Shown here: piece after piece, positions 27,799-35,422 of the stretch | How positions within the stretch are numbered: the stretch's first letter is position 1 | How the letters are laid out: the number at the start of each line of letters is the position of its first letter | DNA from: Streptomyces ureilyticus | GTDB taxonomy: Bacteria > Actinomycetota > Actinomycetes > Streptomycetales > Streptomycetaceae | NCBI RefSeq assembly: GCF_011045025.1 | Contig: NZ_JAAKZX010000016.1 | Coordinates: 19,861 to 83,860, forward strand | Direction: 5' to 3' | Length of the DNA: 64,000 nucleotides | Notes under the pieces: model-generated | Seen by the model: the letters and a program-made list of their open reading frames with translations, nothing else | What the model was told of the DNA's origin: nothing | Databases searched by the model: none | Made by a program: the position numbers and the translations under genes

Positions 27799-29272
27799 AC
27801 GGCATCACCGCCCACAGACCAGGGTCCTCCCGCGCCAACTCGCGCCCTCTGGCAAGGTCATCGGCGATGCCAGCAGCGATGAGCGCAGCTCCCGGAGTGT
27901 GGCCGGAGCCGACGTAGCGCCAGTGCGCATCAGTGACCGTGCCGGGCACGGTGTCAAGTCCCACGTGTTCGGCCCGGTCGGCGCGCAGGGCCGCGTATGT
28001 CGTCGAGTAAGCGCGGGATTTGGTCAGGATGTGGCCCCGGTAGCCGAGGGTGTGGGCCCAGGTGCGCAGGTGCAGCGGCGCGTACTCGGGGAGGCCGCCG
28101 AGGCGCCAGCAGGTACGCATGAGGGTGCGGACGTGGTCGGAGACCGCCGCCGCCTCGATGTCGTCCCAGGTAGTGACCTTGTGGTCGATGCCGGCGCCTG
28201 TCTCGCTCGCTCCTTTGGTGACGTACTTGGCCACGTACGCCGCCACAGCGTCATCGTCGGGTCCAGTGCCGTCGACGCGGAGCGGCCGAGCGTCGACCTG
28301 GACGCCCCAGCGCAGTGCCAGCTCACCCACGGCGCGGCTGTAGGGCGTGCGGACCAGAACCCGCCGGGCGGACGCACGCACTGCGTCGATGAGCCGGTCC
28401 GCAGTGCCCCAGGCTGGTGGTTCGTCGTCAGGTCCGGCCGGGCCGTCGAGGCGTACGACGGCGTGGACGTGGACGGCCGCACGCCGCTGGTATTCGGCGA
28501 CGCGCGCGAACGACAGGCGCGCATGGTCGCGGAAACGGGACTGCGTCAGGCCGACCGCCGTAGCGAGTTGCCGCCGGACGCCGATGACGAATCGGTCCCA
28601 GAGCTTGCCCGCGTGCGCGTGCCAGAGCACGTGCGCGGCGTAGTCGTAGCAGTCGGGGCAGAGCGGCTGACCTACGTCAGGCTCGGCGGGATCGTGAACG
28701 GCGTTGCAGCCGACAGGGCGACCGTGTTCGCACGTACCGCCGTCGCGGCGGGGACGGCACAGCTCCCCGGCACGATGTACGGGACCGAAGGACGGGGCCG
28801 TGAGTGTCACGAAGAGCCGGGGCCGGTTGCGTACCGTCGCCGGGACGTTCTTGCCGCCGATCAGGCCCGCACGGACGAGGTGGAAGGTGTCGCCCGCGTG
28901 CAGGCGGGAGCACGGGGCGCAGACGGTCGCGCGCCTGTTGCGGCAGCGGACGGAGAGCCGTTCACCGGGTTCGGTGCGGGTGTCGTAGTGGTGCAGGATC
29001 TCGCCGGTCGCCGCGTCCAGGGTGGTCGTCGCGCCGCACAGGTGGACGGGGTGGGAGCAGCCGCCCGTGGCGGTGATCTGCTCCAGCCAGCGAGGGAACT
29101 TGGGGTCTTGGGCGATACGTAGCGCGTCGCGGTCTGCTTCGGGGAGCTGACGCAGGCGCGCCGCGCGGTCGAGGGCGGCGCGCCTGTCAGCCGAGGTGAA
29201 CTCGGGTGTGATGGTGGTGACCTTCCGGGGTGGGCCGCCGCAGCGGCACGGGTGATGGTTGGTGGCGCGCAG
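27791..29272 (-). CDS. repSA: replication initiator protein, RepSA (pSAM2) type
   Basis: About 490 residues. The family-typical order is visible: GGCSHPVHLCG, TLDAATGEILHHYDTRTEPG, then RCRNRRATVCAPCSRLHAGDTFHLV and the FVTLTAPSFGPVHR segment. The rolling-circle HUH motif appears as AAVHVHAVVRLD, and YVAKYVTK is the tyrosine motif. It would nick the element's origin and start replication after excision. The start is problematic. A strong GAGGAG site and ATG lie at 29280, but that ATG is one frame off. In the Rep frame no ATG, GTG or TTG occurs between the stop at 29321 and the middle of the protein. Either a CTG (29272) is used or a 1-base frameshift separates the start from the body. Confidence 0.8.
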   Translation of the reverse strand: MRATNHHPCRCGGPPRKVTTITPEFTSADRRAALDRAARLRQLPEADRDALRIAQDPKFPRWLEQITATGGCSHPVHLCGATTTLDAATGEILHHYDTRTEPGERLSVRCRNRRATVCAPCSRLHAGDTFHLVRAGLIGGKNVPATVRNRPRLFVTLTAPSFGPVHRAGELCRPRRDGGTCEHGRPVGCNAVHDPAEPDVGQPLCPDCYDYAAHVLWHAHAGKLWDRFVIGVRRQLATAVGLTQSRFRDHARLSFARVAEYQRRAAVHVHAVVRLDGPAGPDDEPPAWGTADRLIDAVRASARRVLVRTPYSRAVGELALRWGVQVDARPLRVDGTGPDDDAVAAYVAKYVTKGASETGAGIDHKVTTWDDIEAAAVSDHVRTLMRTCWRLGGLPEYAPLHLRTWAHTLGYRGHILTKSRAYSTTYAALRADRAEHVGLDTVPGTVTDAHWRYVGSGHTPGAALIAAGIADDLARGRELAREDPGLWAVMPSE

Positions 29273-29320
29273 TCGTCCATGGGGATCACTCCTCGCTCGG
29301 TCGGGTGTGGTGTGTGCGGA

Positions 29321-29434
29321 TCAGCGGATGGTTCCGGTGCCCCGGCAGACGCGGCAGCGCCGACGCCGTCCGGTCCAGGTCCTACGGGCCCCTTCGCCCT
29401 TGCAGATGGGGCACCTCACTCGGCTCATGGGCAT
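29321..29434 (-). CDS. tiny zinc-finger-like protein (37 residues)
   Basis: The sequence MSRVRCPICKGEG followed by RRRRCRVCRGTGTIR has two CxxC-G-G pairs, like half of a DnaJ zinc-binding domain. An AAAGGA site precedes the ATG at 29434; the ATG at 29428 is an alternative. It lies between rep and the Spd-like gene in the same direction, so it belongs to the rep/tra operon. Small CxxC proteins of this type are frequent in Streptomyces conjugative elements; function unknown. Confidence 0.65.
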   Translation of the reverse strand: MPMSRVRCPICKGEGARRTWTGRRRRCRVCRGTGTIR

Positions 29435-29456
29435 GGCGTACGTTTCCTTTCTCTGC

Positions 29457-29654
29457 TCAGGTGTGGGAGAAGCCGCTGATGACCCAGGTGACGAGCCCGT
29501 GGACGGTGAAGACCACGGGGGTCTGGCCGAGGTAGACGCCGAAGAGGCCGACGCAGACCGCTTCCCAGGCACGGACGTCGCGGGAGCGGACGAGGAGGAC
29601 GGTGATGATCCCGAAGATCACCGCGAACGTGAACGCCGTACCTTCGCTGATCAC
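29457..29654 (-). CDS. small two-helix membrane protein (Spd-like spread protein)
   Basis: The 65-residue protein begins at a GTG that overlaps the tra stop codon by 4 bases (GTGA). Two hydrophobic stretches (residues about 6-22 and 33-62) make up most of it. Its position directly after the FtsK-like transfer gene and its size match Spd proteins of Streptomyces plasmids. Those proteins help distribute the plasmid between compartments of the recipient mycelium. The call rests on context and topology rather than sequence identity. Confidence 0.65.
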   Translation of the reverse strand: MISEGTAFTFAVIFGIITVLLVRSRDVRAWEAVCVGLFGVYLGQTPVVFTVHGLVTWVISGFSHT

Positions 29655-30958
29655 TTGTCGTCTCCTTCCAGCCCTGCGAGAGCGCGGCCTATGGCGGGCA
29701 GTTCCGGGGTCATGGCGGCGTGCTTCCGTGCCGTCGCCACGGCCTCTTCCGTCGGCGTCAGGTGCGAGCGGGCCCGGCTCCAACCGCCGTCCGGGCCGGT
29801 GCACACGGCCACGCCCCGTTCCTCCGCAGTGATCGACTGCGCGACGGTCACCGCGTCCTTGTTGAGGTCGCCCAAGGTCATCTCGGCCGTGCCGGGGTCG
29901 TTGACCCTGTGGCAGATCCGGCCGCCGAGCTGGGCCCGCAGCGCGGTGACGCCGGGCCCGAGATCCGAGCCGACGCGCTGCCCGGCAACGACCAGGTGCA
30001 TGCCGAGCGCGGCACCCAGCTGCGCCAGGCGCAGGAGGAGCGTGGAGCACTGTTCGGCTTCCGCCTTGCTCTCCCGCGTGCCGTCGGACAGGTACAACTC
30101 CGCGATCTCGTCGACGAGCACCACGACCGGTACCGGCCGCAGTTCGTCGGGCAGTTCCCAGATCGAGCGGACTCCCGCCGACCGGCACGCGCTCATGCGG
30201 TCCTGCATGTCGACGACGAGCGCGGTAAGCACTGCGACCGCTTCGCGTCGGCATGTTGCAAGAGCGCTCAACCGGCTTGCGAACAGGCCGAGTTCCATGC
30301 CGCCCTTGCAGTCGATGCCGACCAGGGCGACAGGCTGCGGGGCGAGTTGGGTGATCACCCGGGCCAGCAGGGTGGACTTGCCGGACCGGGTGGCGCCCGC
30401 GATAAGCCAGTGCGGCACGAGCCGCAGGTCCATGACCCACGCGCCTCCGCTCTCCAGTGCGCCGATGAGCGCGGACAGCAGCACGGCGGGAGCCGTCGCT
30501 AAGCCGGGCCGCTCCAGCGGATCACTGGCCGTCGCGGTCAACAGCACGAGCCCGCGTTCCGGCGACGTGACCCGCACGGCGTGGACCTTCCACGCGTGTA
30601 CGAGGGCATCGGCTGCCTTCAGGTACGTCGCCGGGGTCTGGCCCGCGTGCAGGCGCACGGTCACGGTCAGGCCCATGCGATTGGCGCGCGGGAACGAGAT
30701 CCGCGGAGCCACCGGCCGCAGCGGATCGCCCTTGACCACCAGGTCGCCGAGCAGCCCGCGCGGCGGACGGCGCGACACGGCAAGGTCGTTGAGCATCGCG
30801 ACCTTGCGCCAGGTGATCAGGACCCGGCACACGGTCACCGGGTATCCGGCGATGTACCAGTGCCAGGCCGGACGATGCCGCCGCACCAGATCACCCACGA
30901 CGAGCACCCAGGCCAGCAGGGCGAGCCCGAAGGCCAGCGCGATCGGACCGCTCATCAC
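29651..30958 (-). CDS. tra: FtsK/SpoIIIE-type DNA transfer protein (TraSA-like)
   Basis: The 435-residue protein has an N-terminal membrane helix (about 5-25) and an FtsK-type motor with Walker A GATRSGKST and Walker B VVVLVDEIAEL. Conserved HLVVAGQRVGSDLGPG and LRAQLGGRICHRVNDPGTAEM follow. In pSAM2-like elements this hexameric motor pumps double-stranded DNA between hyphae and is the only essential transfer protein. The start is a GTG at 30958 overlapping the stop of the upstream regulator gene; the ATG at 30955 is an alternative. It is translationally coupled on both sides. Confidence 0.9.
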   Translation of the reverse strand: MMSGPIALAFGLALLAWVLVVGDLVRRHRPAWHWYIAGYPVTVCRVLITWRKVAMLNDLAVSRRPPRGLLGDLVVKGDPLRPVAPRISFPRANRMGLTVTVRLHAGQTPATYLKAADALVHAWKVHAVRVTSPERGLVLLTATASDPLERPGLATAPAVLLSALIGALESGGAWVMDLRLVPHWLIAGATRSGKSTLLARVITQLAPQPVALVGIDCKGGMELGLFASRLSALATCRREAVAVLTALVVDMQDRMSACRSAGVRSIWELPDELRPVPVVVLVDEIAELYLSDGTRESKAEAEQCSTLLLRLAQLGAALGMHLVVAGQRVGSDLGPGVTALRAQLGGRICHRVNDPGTAEMTLGDLNKDAVTVAQSITAEERGVAVCTGPDGGWSRARSHLTPTEEAVATARKHAAMTPELPAIGRALAGLEGDDK

Positions 30959-31302
30959 GCACCACCGCCCTTGGCGTGCGCGGGAGTTCCGTGCACGGGC
31001 GTGATGGCGTCAGCGCGGAAGCTGATCCCGTGCCGGTCGCCCATCGACCACGCGAACGCGGTCAGTCCGGTGACCTTGAGGATCTGGCCTTCCTCGATGC
31101 CTTTCGGCTCACCGCTCACGGCGATCTCGATCACGGAGATACGCCGCCGGTCCTGCCGCACCGTGACGGCCACGGTGTAGATCGTGTTGCCGTCGCGGTC
31201 TTTCTTCACCTCCTGTGTCTCGGAGTTGCTGATCTTTGCTTCGGGCGCGATGGCGCACCGCAGTACGCCGAGCCGCGCCGTGTCCACGGGAATGGACTGC
31301 AT
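30955..31302 (-). CDS. SCO3933-family regulatory protein
   Basis: From the ATG at 31302 the protein has 115 residues and begins MQSIPVDTARLGVLRCAIAP. Recognisable family features are the central QEVKKDRDGNTIYTVAVTV and the C-terminal LTAFAWSMGDRHGISFRADAI. This family is almost always found directly upstream of the FtsK-like transfer gene in Streptomyces integrative elements. It is the first gene of the leftward transfer/replication operon and is divergent from the KorSA-like repressor. The molecular function is not established. Confidence 0.8.
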   Translation of the reverse strand: MQSIPVDTARLGVLRCAIAPEAKISNSETQEVKKDRDGNTIYTVAVTVRQDRRRISVIEIAVSGEPKGIEEGQILKVTGLTAFAWSMGDRHGISFRADAITPVHGTPAHAKGGGA

Positions 31303-31420
31303 TTCGTGGCCTCCCTGGCCAGTCAGGACGCCCGACACATTCGGACGTCACTTGTCCTTACGAGTTATGACTATGAGGTTCTGTACGGACGGGAGTCAAC
31401 TACTTATGCTGACGAGTGAT

Positions 31421-31439
31421 GTCACGCGTGCGACGTGAC
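31421..31439. promoter_or_regulatory. inverted repeat, candidate KorSA-like operator
   Basis: GTCACG (31421-31426) and CGTGAC (31434-31439) form a perfect 6-bp inverted repeat with a 7-base spacer, 27 bases before the GntR-family gene. A second, weaker GTCA/TGAC pair lies at 31395-31413. Both are in the 163-bp divergent region between the repressor and the transfer operon, where a KorSA-type autoregulatory and tra-silencing site is expected. Confidence 0.45.
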
Positions 31440-31465
31440 TACAACCTCAACCCGAAGGTGCCCAG

Positions 31466-32245
31466 ATGACGGAGATCCAGCGCCCCGGAGCCCTGTACCA
31501 GCAGGTGGCCGCCGCGATCCGTGAGGCGATCCTCGCGGGCGAGTTCGCGCCGGATTCGCTGTTGCCGTCCGAGGCTCAGCTCATGGCCCGCTACGGGGTC
31601 TCGCGCCCGACGGTCCGCAACGCCATCGCGGCCCTGCGTGCGGAAGGGTTGATCGATGTCCGTCACGGCAAGGGCAGTTTCGTACGCGCCGACGGCCAGC
31701 CCGCGCTCACGATCGAGCGCCGCGTGAGCCGCACGGCGGACGGTCGGTTCGTCATGCCCAACGGCGACGTGTGGGACGAGGCCGAGGAGCCGAGCACGTA
31801 CCGGACGCGTACAACGAAGGCCACGGGGCGACTGCTCGAACTCGGCGAGGAGGAAGCGCTGTTCGGGTGTGACCGGCTGCTCGTCGACTCCGGCACGGGT
31901 ACGCGTGCGATGCACCGCACGCTGATCCCTTTCGAGGTGGCCGAGGGCGTCCCGCTGCTTGCTGAGGAGCCGTGCAAGCGACCGGCTGCGATCTACTGGG
32001 TACTCACCCAGGCCGGGCACAAGCTGTGGTGGTCCGAGACGGTCCGCGCCCACATGCCGCTGCCCGACGAGCGCACCACGCTCCAGCTCCCGGACGCGAC
32101 ACCGATCCTGCACCTGGCCCGCATCACGCACGGCACTGACGACCGCCCCTTGATCCTCGAAGAGCTGCGCGTCGGTGCGGACCGTGCCGAACTCGCCTAC
32201 CGGATCACCGCCGACAAGCAGCCCGCGCGGCGCGCCCGCACCTGA
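31466..32245 (+). CDS. korSA: GntR-family repressor with UTRA domain (KorSA-like)
   Basis: The 259-residue protein has an N-terminal winged HTH (YQQVAAAIREAILAGEFAPDSLLPSEAQLMARYGVSRPTVRNAI, about residues 11-55). The UTRA effector-binding domain covers about 95-250. In pSAM2, KorSA of this family represses the activator and its own gene, keeping the element integrated. The present gene is divergent from the transfer operon, as in those elements. An AAGGTG site 6 bases before the ATG supports the start. Confidence 0.85.
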   Translation: MTEIQRPGALYQQVAAAIREAILAGEFAPDSLLPSEAQLMARYGVSRPTVRNAIAALRAEGLIDVRHGKGSFVRADGQPALTIERRVSRTADGRFVMPNGDVWDEAEEPSTYRTRTTKATGRLLELGEEEALFGCDRLLVDSGTGTRAMHRTLIPFEVAEGVPLLAEEPCKRPAAIYWVLTQAGHKLWWSETVRAHMPLPDERTTLQLPDATPILHLARITHGTDDRPLILEELRVGADRAELAYRITADKQPARRART

Positions 32246-32456
32246 GCGCCGACGGCCATCGGTCGAAACCCTCTTCACTTCCTCAAGGGCGCGCCTGCGG
32301 CGCGCCGGGGCGCCCGGCCGCCCCGGCCGGGCGTGCGGCGTGTCCGCCGGTCCCGTCCGGTCGCCCGACGCCCCGCACCGCAGAACGCCCGAGGAGGCGA
32401 GGCGTCGACCGGCCGTCTCAGGTCGGGGCGCACGGGGCTGGGGGTCGACGGCCTCC

Positions 32457-32603
32457 GAGACTTTAGGCAGCTCCCATGGGGCGAGCCTCGAAGACCAGGG
32501 GGCCGATCGGGCTATTGCGGGCAGCTCCAAGGACTGCCCGATCCGCTGGCGAGCGTAAGGCCCCCTGGTCACTCGCCCCATGGCAGCTACCGCCCAAAGT
32601 CTC
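32457..32603. repeat. long imperfect inverted repeat with nested stems, in a gene-free stretch
   Basis: The 407-bp interval 32246-32652 has no supportable gene. Within it, 32457-32603 folds back on itself. The outer arms share GAGACTTT at 32457-32464, CCATGGGGCGAG in the middle and GACCAGGGGGCC ending at 32504. Inside, GATCGGGC (32505-32512) pairs with GCCCGATC (32536-32543). A competing hairpin GGGCAG/CTGCCC lies at 32519-32524 and 32534-32539. Such structured loci in rolling-circle elements can be single-strand origins, transfer loci or antisense RNA; which applies here is unknown. Confidence 0.75.
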
Positions 32604-32652
32604 TGCGGCCGGCGACGTGCCCACGTGCGGCGTTCACCAGGACAAAGGCGCC

Positions 32653-32958
32653 TCATGCTGCACCGCCGTCGCCGTCTGCGAGTTCCTCCAGGAGCTCGGC
32701 GAGCCGGTCCACGGCGTCCGGCCAGCCCGCGACCCGTACGACCCCGCGCCCCTCACCGTTGGTCGATGCGACCGCACGCACCTCCGACAGCTCGAACCCG
32801 GCAGCGAGAAGCGCACGGTTCAGCCTGTCGGCCGTCTCCCGAGCGTTGCGCCAGCCCGCCACGTAATCGACGGCAGGCACCCACAAGCCGGAGTCCGCGC
32901 CCTCGACGTCGAGCCCGTCACTCAGCCAGTCCTCACCCGCGCCAGTCACCTTGCCCAC
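32653..32958 (-). CDS. small hypothetical protein of the element
   Basis: The 101-residue acidic protein starts at a GTG at 32958. It has a protein-like composition with an amphipathic helical middle (NARETADRLNRALLAAGFELSEV) and a helical C-terminus (AVDRLAELLEELADGDG). The middle part suggests an alpha/beta fold, but I recognise no family. It lies alone between two structured gene-free regions, reading leftward. Confidence 0.5.
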   Translation of the reverse strand: MGKVTGAGEDWLSDGLDVEGADSGLWVPAVDYVAGWRNARETADRLNRALLAAGFELSEVRAVASTNGEGRGVVRVAGWPDAVDRLAELLEELADGDGGAA

Positions 32959-33017
32959 CTCTGCCCTGTTCTAGGTAACGGATCATCAACTCTCTTTGGC
33001 CCAGGGCAGAAACGCAG

Positions 33018-33247
33018 CGCAGCGGCCCCGGTACCATCAGGCACCGGGGACCGCTGCGTCCCCTTGCCGGACCACCCCGGTTGCTGCCAGGCGCGGGGGT
33101 GGTCCGGTCTCGGTATGAGGTTGTGAGCGCGGCCCCTCAGTCGGGAGGGGAGCCCCCGGTGGTACCGAGGAGCCGCGCCGTTTGGCCGGAGGGGTCAGAC
33201 TCCGGCCGGTGTCCGGGCCGCCGCCCACTCCCGATCGCGGGGGAGTG
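33018..33247. repeat. array of four stem-loops in a 312-bp gene-free stretch
   Basis: Between 32959 and 33270 no gene is seen, but four hairpins follow one another. 33018-33058 has a 15-bp stem with one bulged A. 33067-33107 has a perfect 12-bp stem (CCGGACCACCCC and its complement). 33184-33207 has a perfect 8-bp stem (GGCCGGAG/CTCCGGCC). 33226-33247 has a 7-bp stem (CACTCCC/GGGAGTG). One or more may be the terminator of the leftward ATPase gene at 33271; the rest could be origin or transfer structures. Confidence 0.65.
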
Positions 33248-33270
33248 AACAGGCAGCGGCCCGGAGATCA

Positions 33271-33828
33271 TCAATGCGGTCTGTCCGTAGTTCCGCCGTC
33301 GAGGTCGAAGCGGCACCAGACTGTCTTGCCGCCCCGCTCTTCCGGCGTCCACCAGACGGCCACGGCCAGACGCTGAACGATCAGCAGCCCACGGCCCGTG
33401 TCGGGCAACACCGCCTCCGACAGCTCCCCCATCAACCCCGGAGAGAACGCCTCTCCTGCGGGAAGCACCGGAGGCGTCGAGTCCTCGTCAGCGACGCCGA
33501 TGAACAGCCATTTGGGCCACAACTTGAACGTCACGTCGATGCGCCGAGCACTGCCGGGCTGCGCAAGGCAGCGGTCCGGCGACGCGTGGTTCACCACGTT
33601 CCCGACCAGTTCCGAGACGGCCAGCCGGGCATCGTCCACGAGGTCTTCCACGCCCGCGCCCTGAAGGAACGTAGCCGTCATGTCGCGCGCCACGCGCACG
33701 GTGTCGGGGAACTCGGCGAAGAGCGTCAGCGCCAGGAAGTGCCCGGCGGAGGACGGTTCCGGCGCCGCGAACCAGTGAGCGAACGCGTCCAATTCGTTCA
33801 CCACGTGCTCGGATTTTCTGGCGTCCAT
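33271..33828 (-). CDS. GHKL ATP-binding protein (anti-sigma-factor-like kinase domain)
   Basis: The 185-residue protein has a HATPase fold. The N-box is DARLAVSELVGNVVNHA, the G1-like box GVADEDSTPPVLP, and the later DTGRGLLIVQRLA corresponds to G2. Such stand-alone domains in Streptomyces are related to RsbW/SpoIIAB anti-sigma kinases and often pair with HTH regulators. Here the divergent neighbour at 34040 is an HTH protein. No substrate can be named. Confidence 0.8.
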   Translation of the reverse strand: MDARKSEHVVNELDAFAHWFAAPEPSSAGHFLALTLFAEFPDTVRVARDMTATFLQGAGVEDLVDDARLAVSELVGNVVNHASPDRCLAQPGSARRIDVTFKLWPKWLFIGVADEDSTPPVLPAGEAFSPGLMGELSEAVLPDTGRGLLIVQRLAVAVWWTPEERGGKTVWCRFDLDGGTTDRPH

Positions 33829-34039
33829 CAGGTCCCCTTCCGAACCCCTCGGCGGGCCTTACGGCACCGCTCGCTTCTGGCAAGCCAGTACACGACGCGG
33901 AGGGCATGGCCGGGAGCGTTCACCAGGGGGTTCACGTGAACACCCGCAAAGGCAGAGGGGGTTCACCGGTGAACCCCCCAAGGCGTGTCTGCTGTGACAC
34001 GATGGATACTCGCCGTCATTCTCGGGTTGGCAGGGGAGC

Positions 34040-35419
34040 ATGAGCCGAGAGCCGAACGTGCAGTTAGCCGCCGTCATGGACGAAGCGAAGGTCTCGAACA
34101 AGGGGCTCGCGAAGCGAATGCGGGATGCCGCCGCGCAGCGCGGCACGAGTCTCGGAACAACGCACGTATCCGTGCAGCGATGGCGGGACGGCTCAGGCAT
34201 CCAGCCCCAGACAGCGGCGATCATGGCGGACGTACTCGGCGCCAAGCTGGGCCGCCGCATCACACCCGGCGATCTCGGCTTCTTCGACCACGCTCGGTCA
34301 GCCACTCCGCAACCGATCGGCTATCCGAGCACCGTCCCCGACGTGCTGACCATGTTGGGCGGACTCGCCGACGAACGCGTCGAGGCCCCGGCCCCGGCCC
34401 CGGACCAACTGGTCATCGCGGACGGCGACCTCAGCTCTGCCGTCCTGTCATGGATGATCGCGCGCCCCGACGGCGTCCAGGCTGACAGGCCCGCTCACCA
34501 ACGCGTCGGCATGCGCGACGTACACGCGATCCGAGACGCTGCCAGCTTTTTCATGCAACTCGACTTCAAGTACGGCGGAGGCCGCGGCCACAAGGCACTG
34601 CGCCACTACTTCCGCGAGGAAGTTCTCCCCCTGCTCGATGCCAGCCACAGCGAGAAGGTCGGCAACGCATTGTTCGGCGCCGCCGCCGAGGTCTCCCAGT
34701 TACTCGCGTGGACCGCGTACGACACCGGAAACCACCAGCTCGCCCACCGCTACCTGACCTCCACGCTGCGCCTGACCCAGGTGAACGGGGATCGCATGTT
34801 CGGCGCCCGTATCCTCACCAACCTCAGCCACCAGGCCAACTATCTCGGCAACCACGCCCAAGCCATCCAGTTGGCGCGCGCCTCCCTGGAAGGCGGCAAG
34901 GGGCAGTCCACACCCCGCGCCATGTCATTGTTCGCGGCCCACGAAGCCCGCGCTCTGGCCAACGCTGGAGACGCCCGCGGAGCTGGCCGAGCCATGAACG
35001 ACGCCGAACGCTACTTCGAGCGCGCCGACACCGCCACGGACCCGGATTGGCTCAGCTACATGGACGCCGCCGAGCTCGAAGGCGAGATCTGCCACTGCCT
35101 CCGCGACCTCAAAGAGCGCCGCGACGCCGTCGAATACGCCCAGCGGGCAGTGGACAGGACCGACCCGAAGTACGCCCGCACACTCGGGTTCTGCCGCATG
35201 GTGCTCGCCCAGAGCCAGCTACTGAACGGCGAGTTGGAAGCCGCCGTCACGACAGCCGGTCTGGCCCTTGAGGGCGGTGACACCCTTCAGTCGTCACGCT
35301 TCCAGCGCTACGTAACCGACTTCCAGCGCGAGGTCAGCACTCACGCGGCGAACCCGATCGTGGCCGCCTTCAACGACCAGGTGCACGACGCACTCGCCCG
35401 CCTGGAGGACGACGAGTAG
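34040..35419 (+). CDS. HTH regulator with TPR-like repeat domain
   Basis: The 459-residue protein has an N-terminal XRE-like helix-turn-helix (VQLAAVMDEAKVSNKGLAKRMRD and HVSVQRWRDGSGIQPQTAAIMADVLG). A long all-helical C-terminal region of TPR type follows, for example NHQLAHRYLTSTLRLTQ and NHAQAIQLARASLEGG. This layout resembles peptide- or protein-sensing regulators. A GGGGAG site precedes the ATG. It is divergent from the GHKL ATPase and convergent (3 bases apart) with the kinase gene. A role in sensing the host state for element transfer is plausible inference. Confidence 0.8.
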   Translation: MSREPNVQLAAVMDEAKVSNKGLAKRMRDAAAQRGTSLGTTHVSVQRWRDGSGIQPQTAAIMADVLGAKLGRRITPGDLGFFDHARSATPQPIGYPSTVPDVLTMLGGLADERVEAPAPAPDQLVIADGDLSSAVLSWMIARPDGVQADRPAHQRVGMRDVHAIRDAASFFMQLDFKYGGGRGHKALRHYFREEVLPLLDASHSEKVGNALFGAAAEVSQLLAWTAYDTGNHQLAHRYLTSTLRLTQVNGDRMFGARILTNLSHQANYLGNHAQAIQLARASLEGGKGQSTPRAMSLFAAHEARALANAGDARGAGRAMNDAERYFERADTATDPDWLSYMDAAELEGEICHCLRDLKERRDAVEYAQRAVDRTDPKYARTLGFCRMVLAQSQLLNGELEAAVTTAGLALEGGDTLQSSRFQRYVTDFQREVSTHAANPIVAAFNDQVHDALARLEDDE

Positions 35420-35422
35420 CCG

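Noticed and set aside
28861..29289. Frame starting at the good ATG/GAGGAG before rep
   Set aside because: Beyond the first codons it is Pro/Ser/Ala-rich and out of frame with the conserved Rep sequence on the same strand; recorded as evidence for a frameshift instead of as a gene.
30058..30500. Possible second small ATPase frame opposite tra
   Set aside because: Plus-strand frame mirrors the FtsK-like gene and carries no P-loop of its own.
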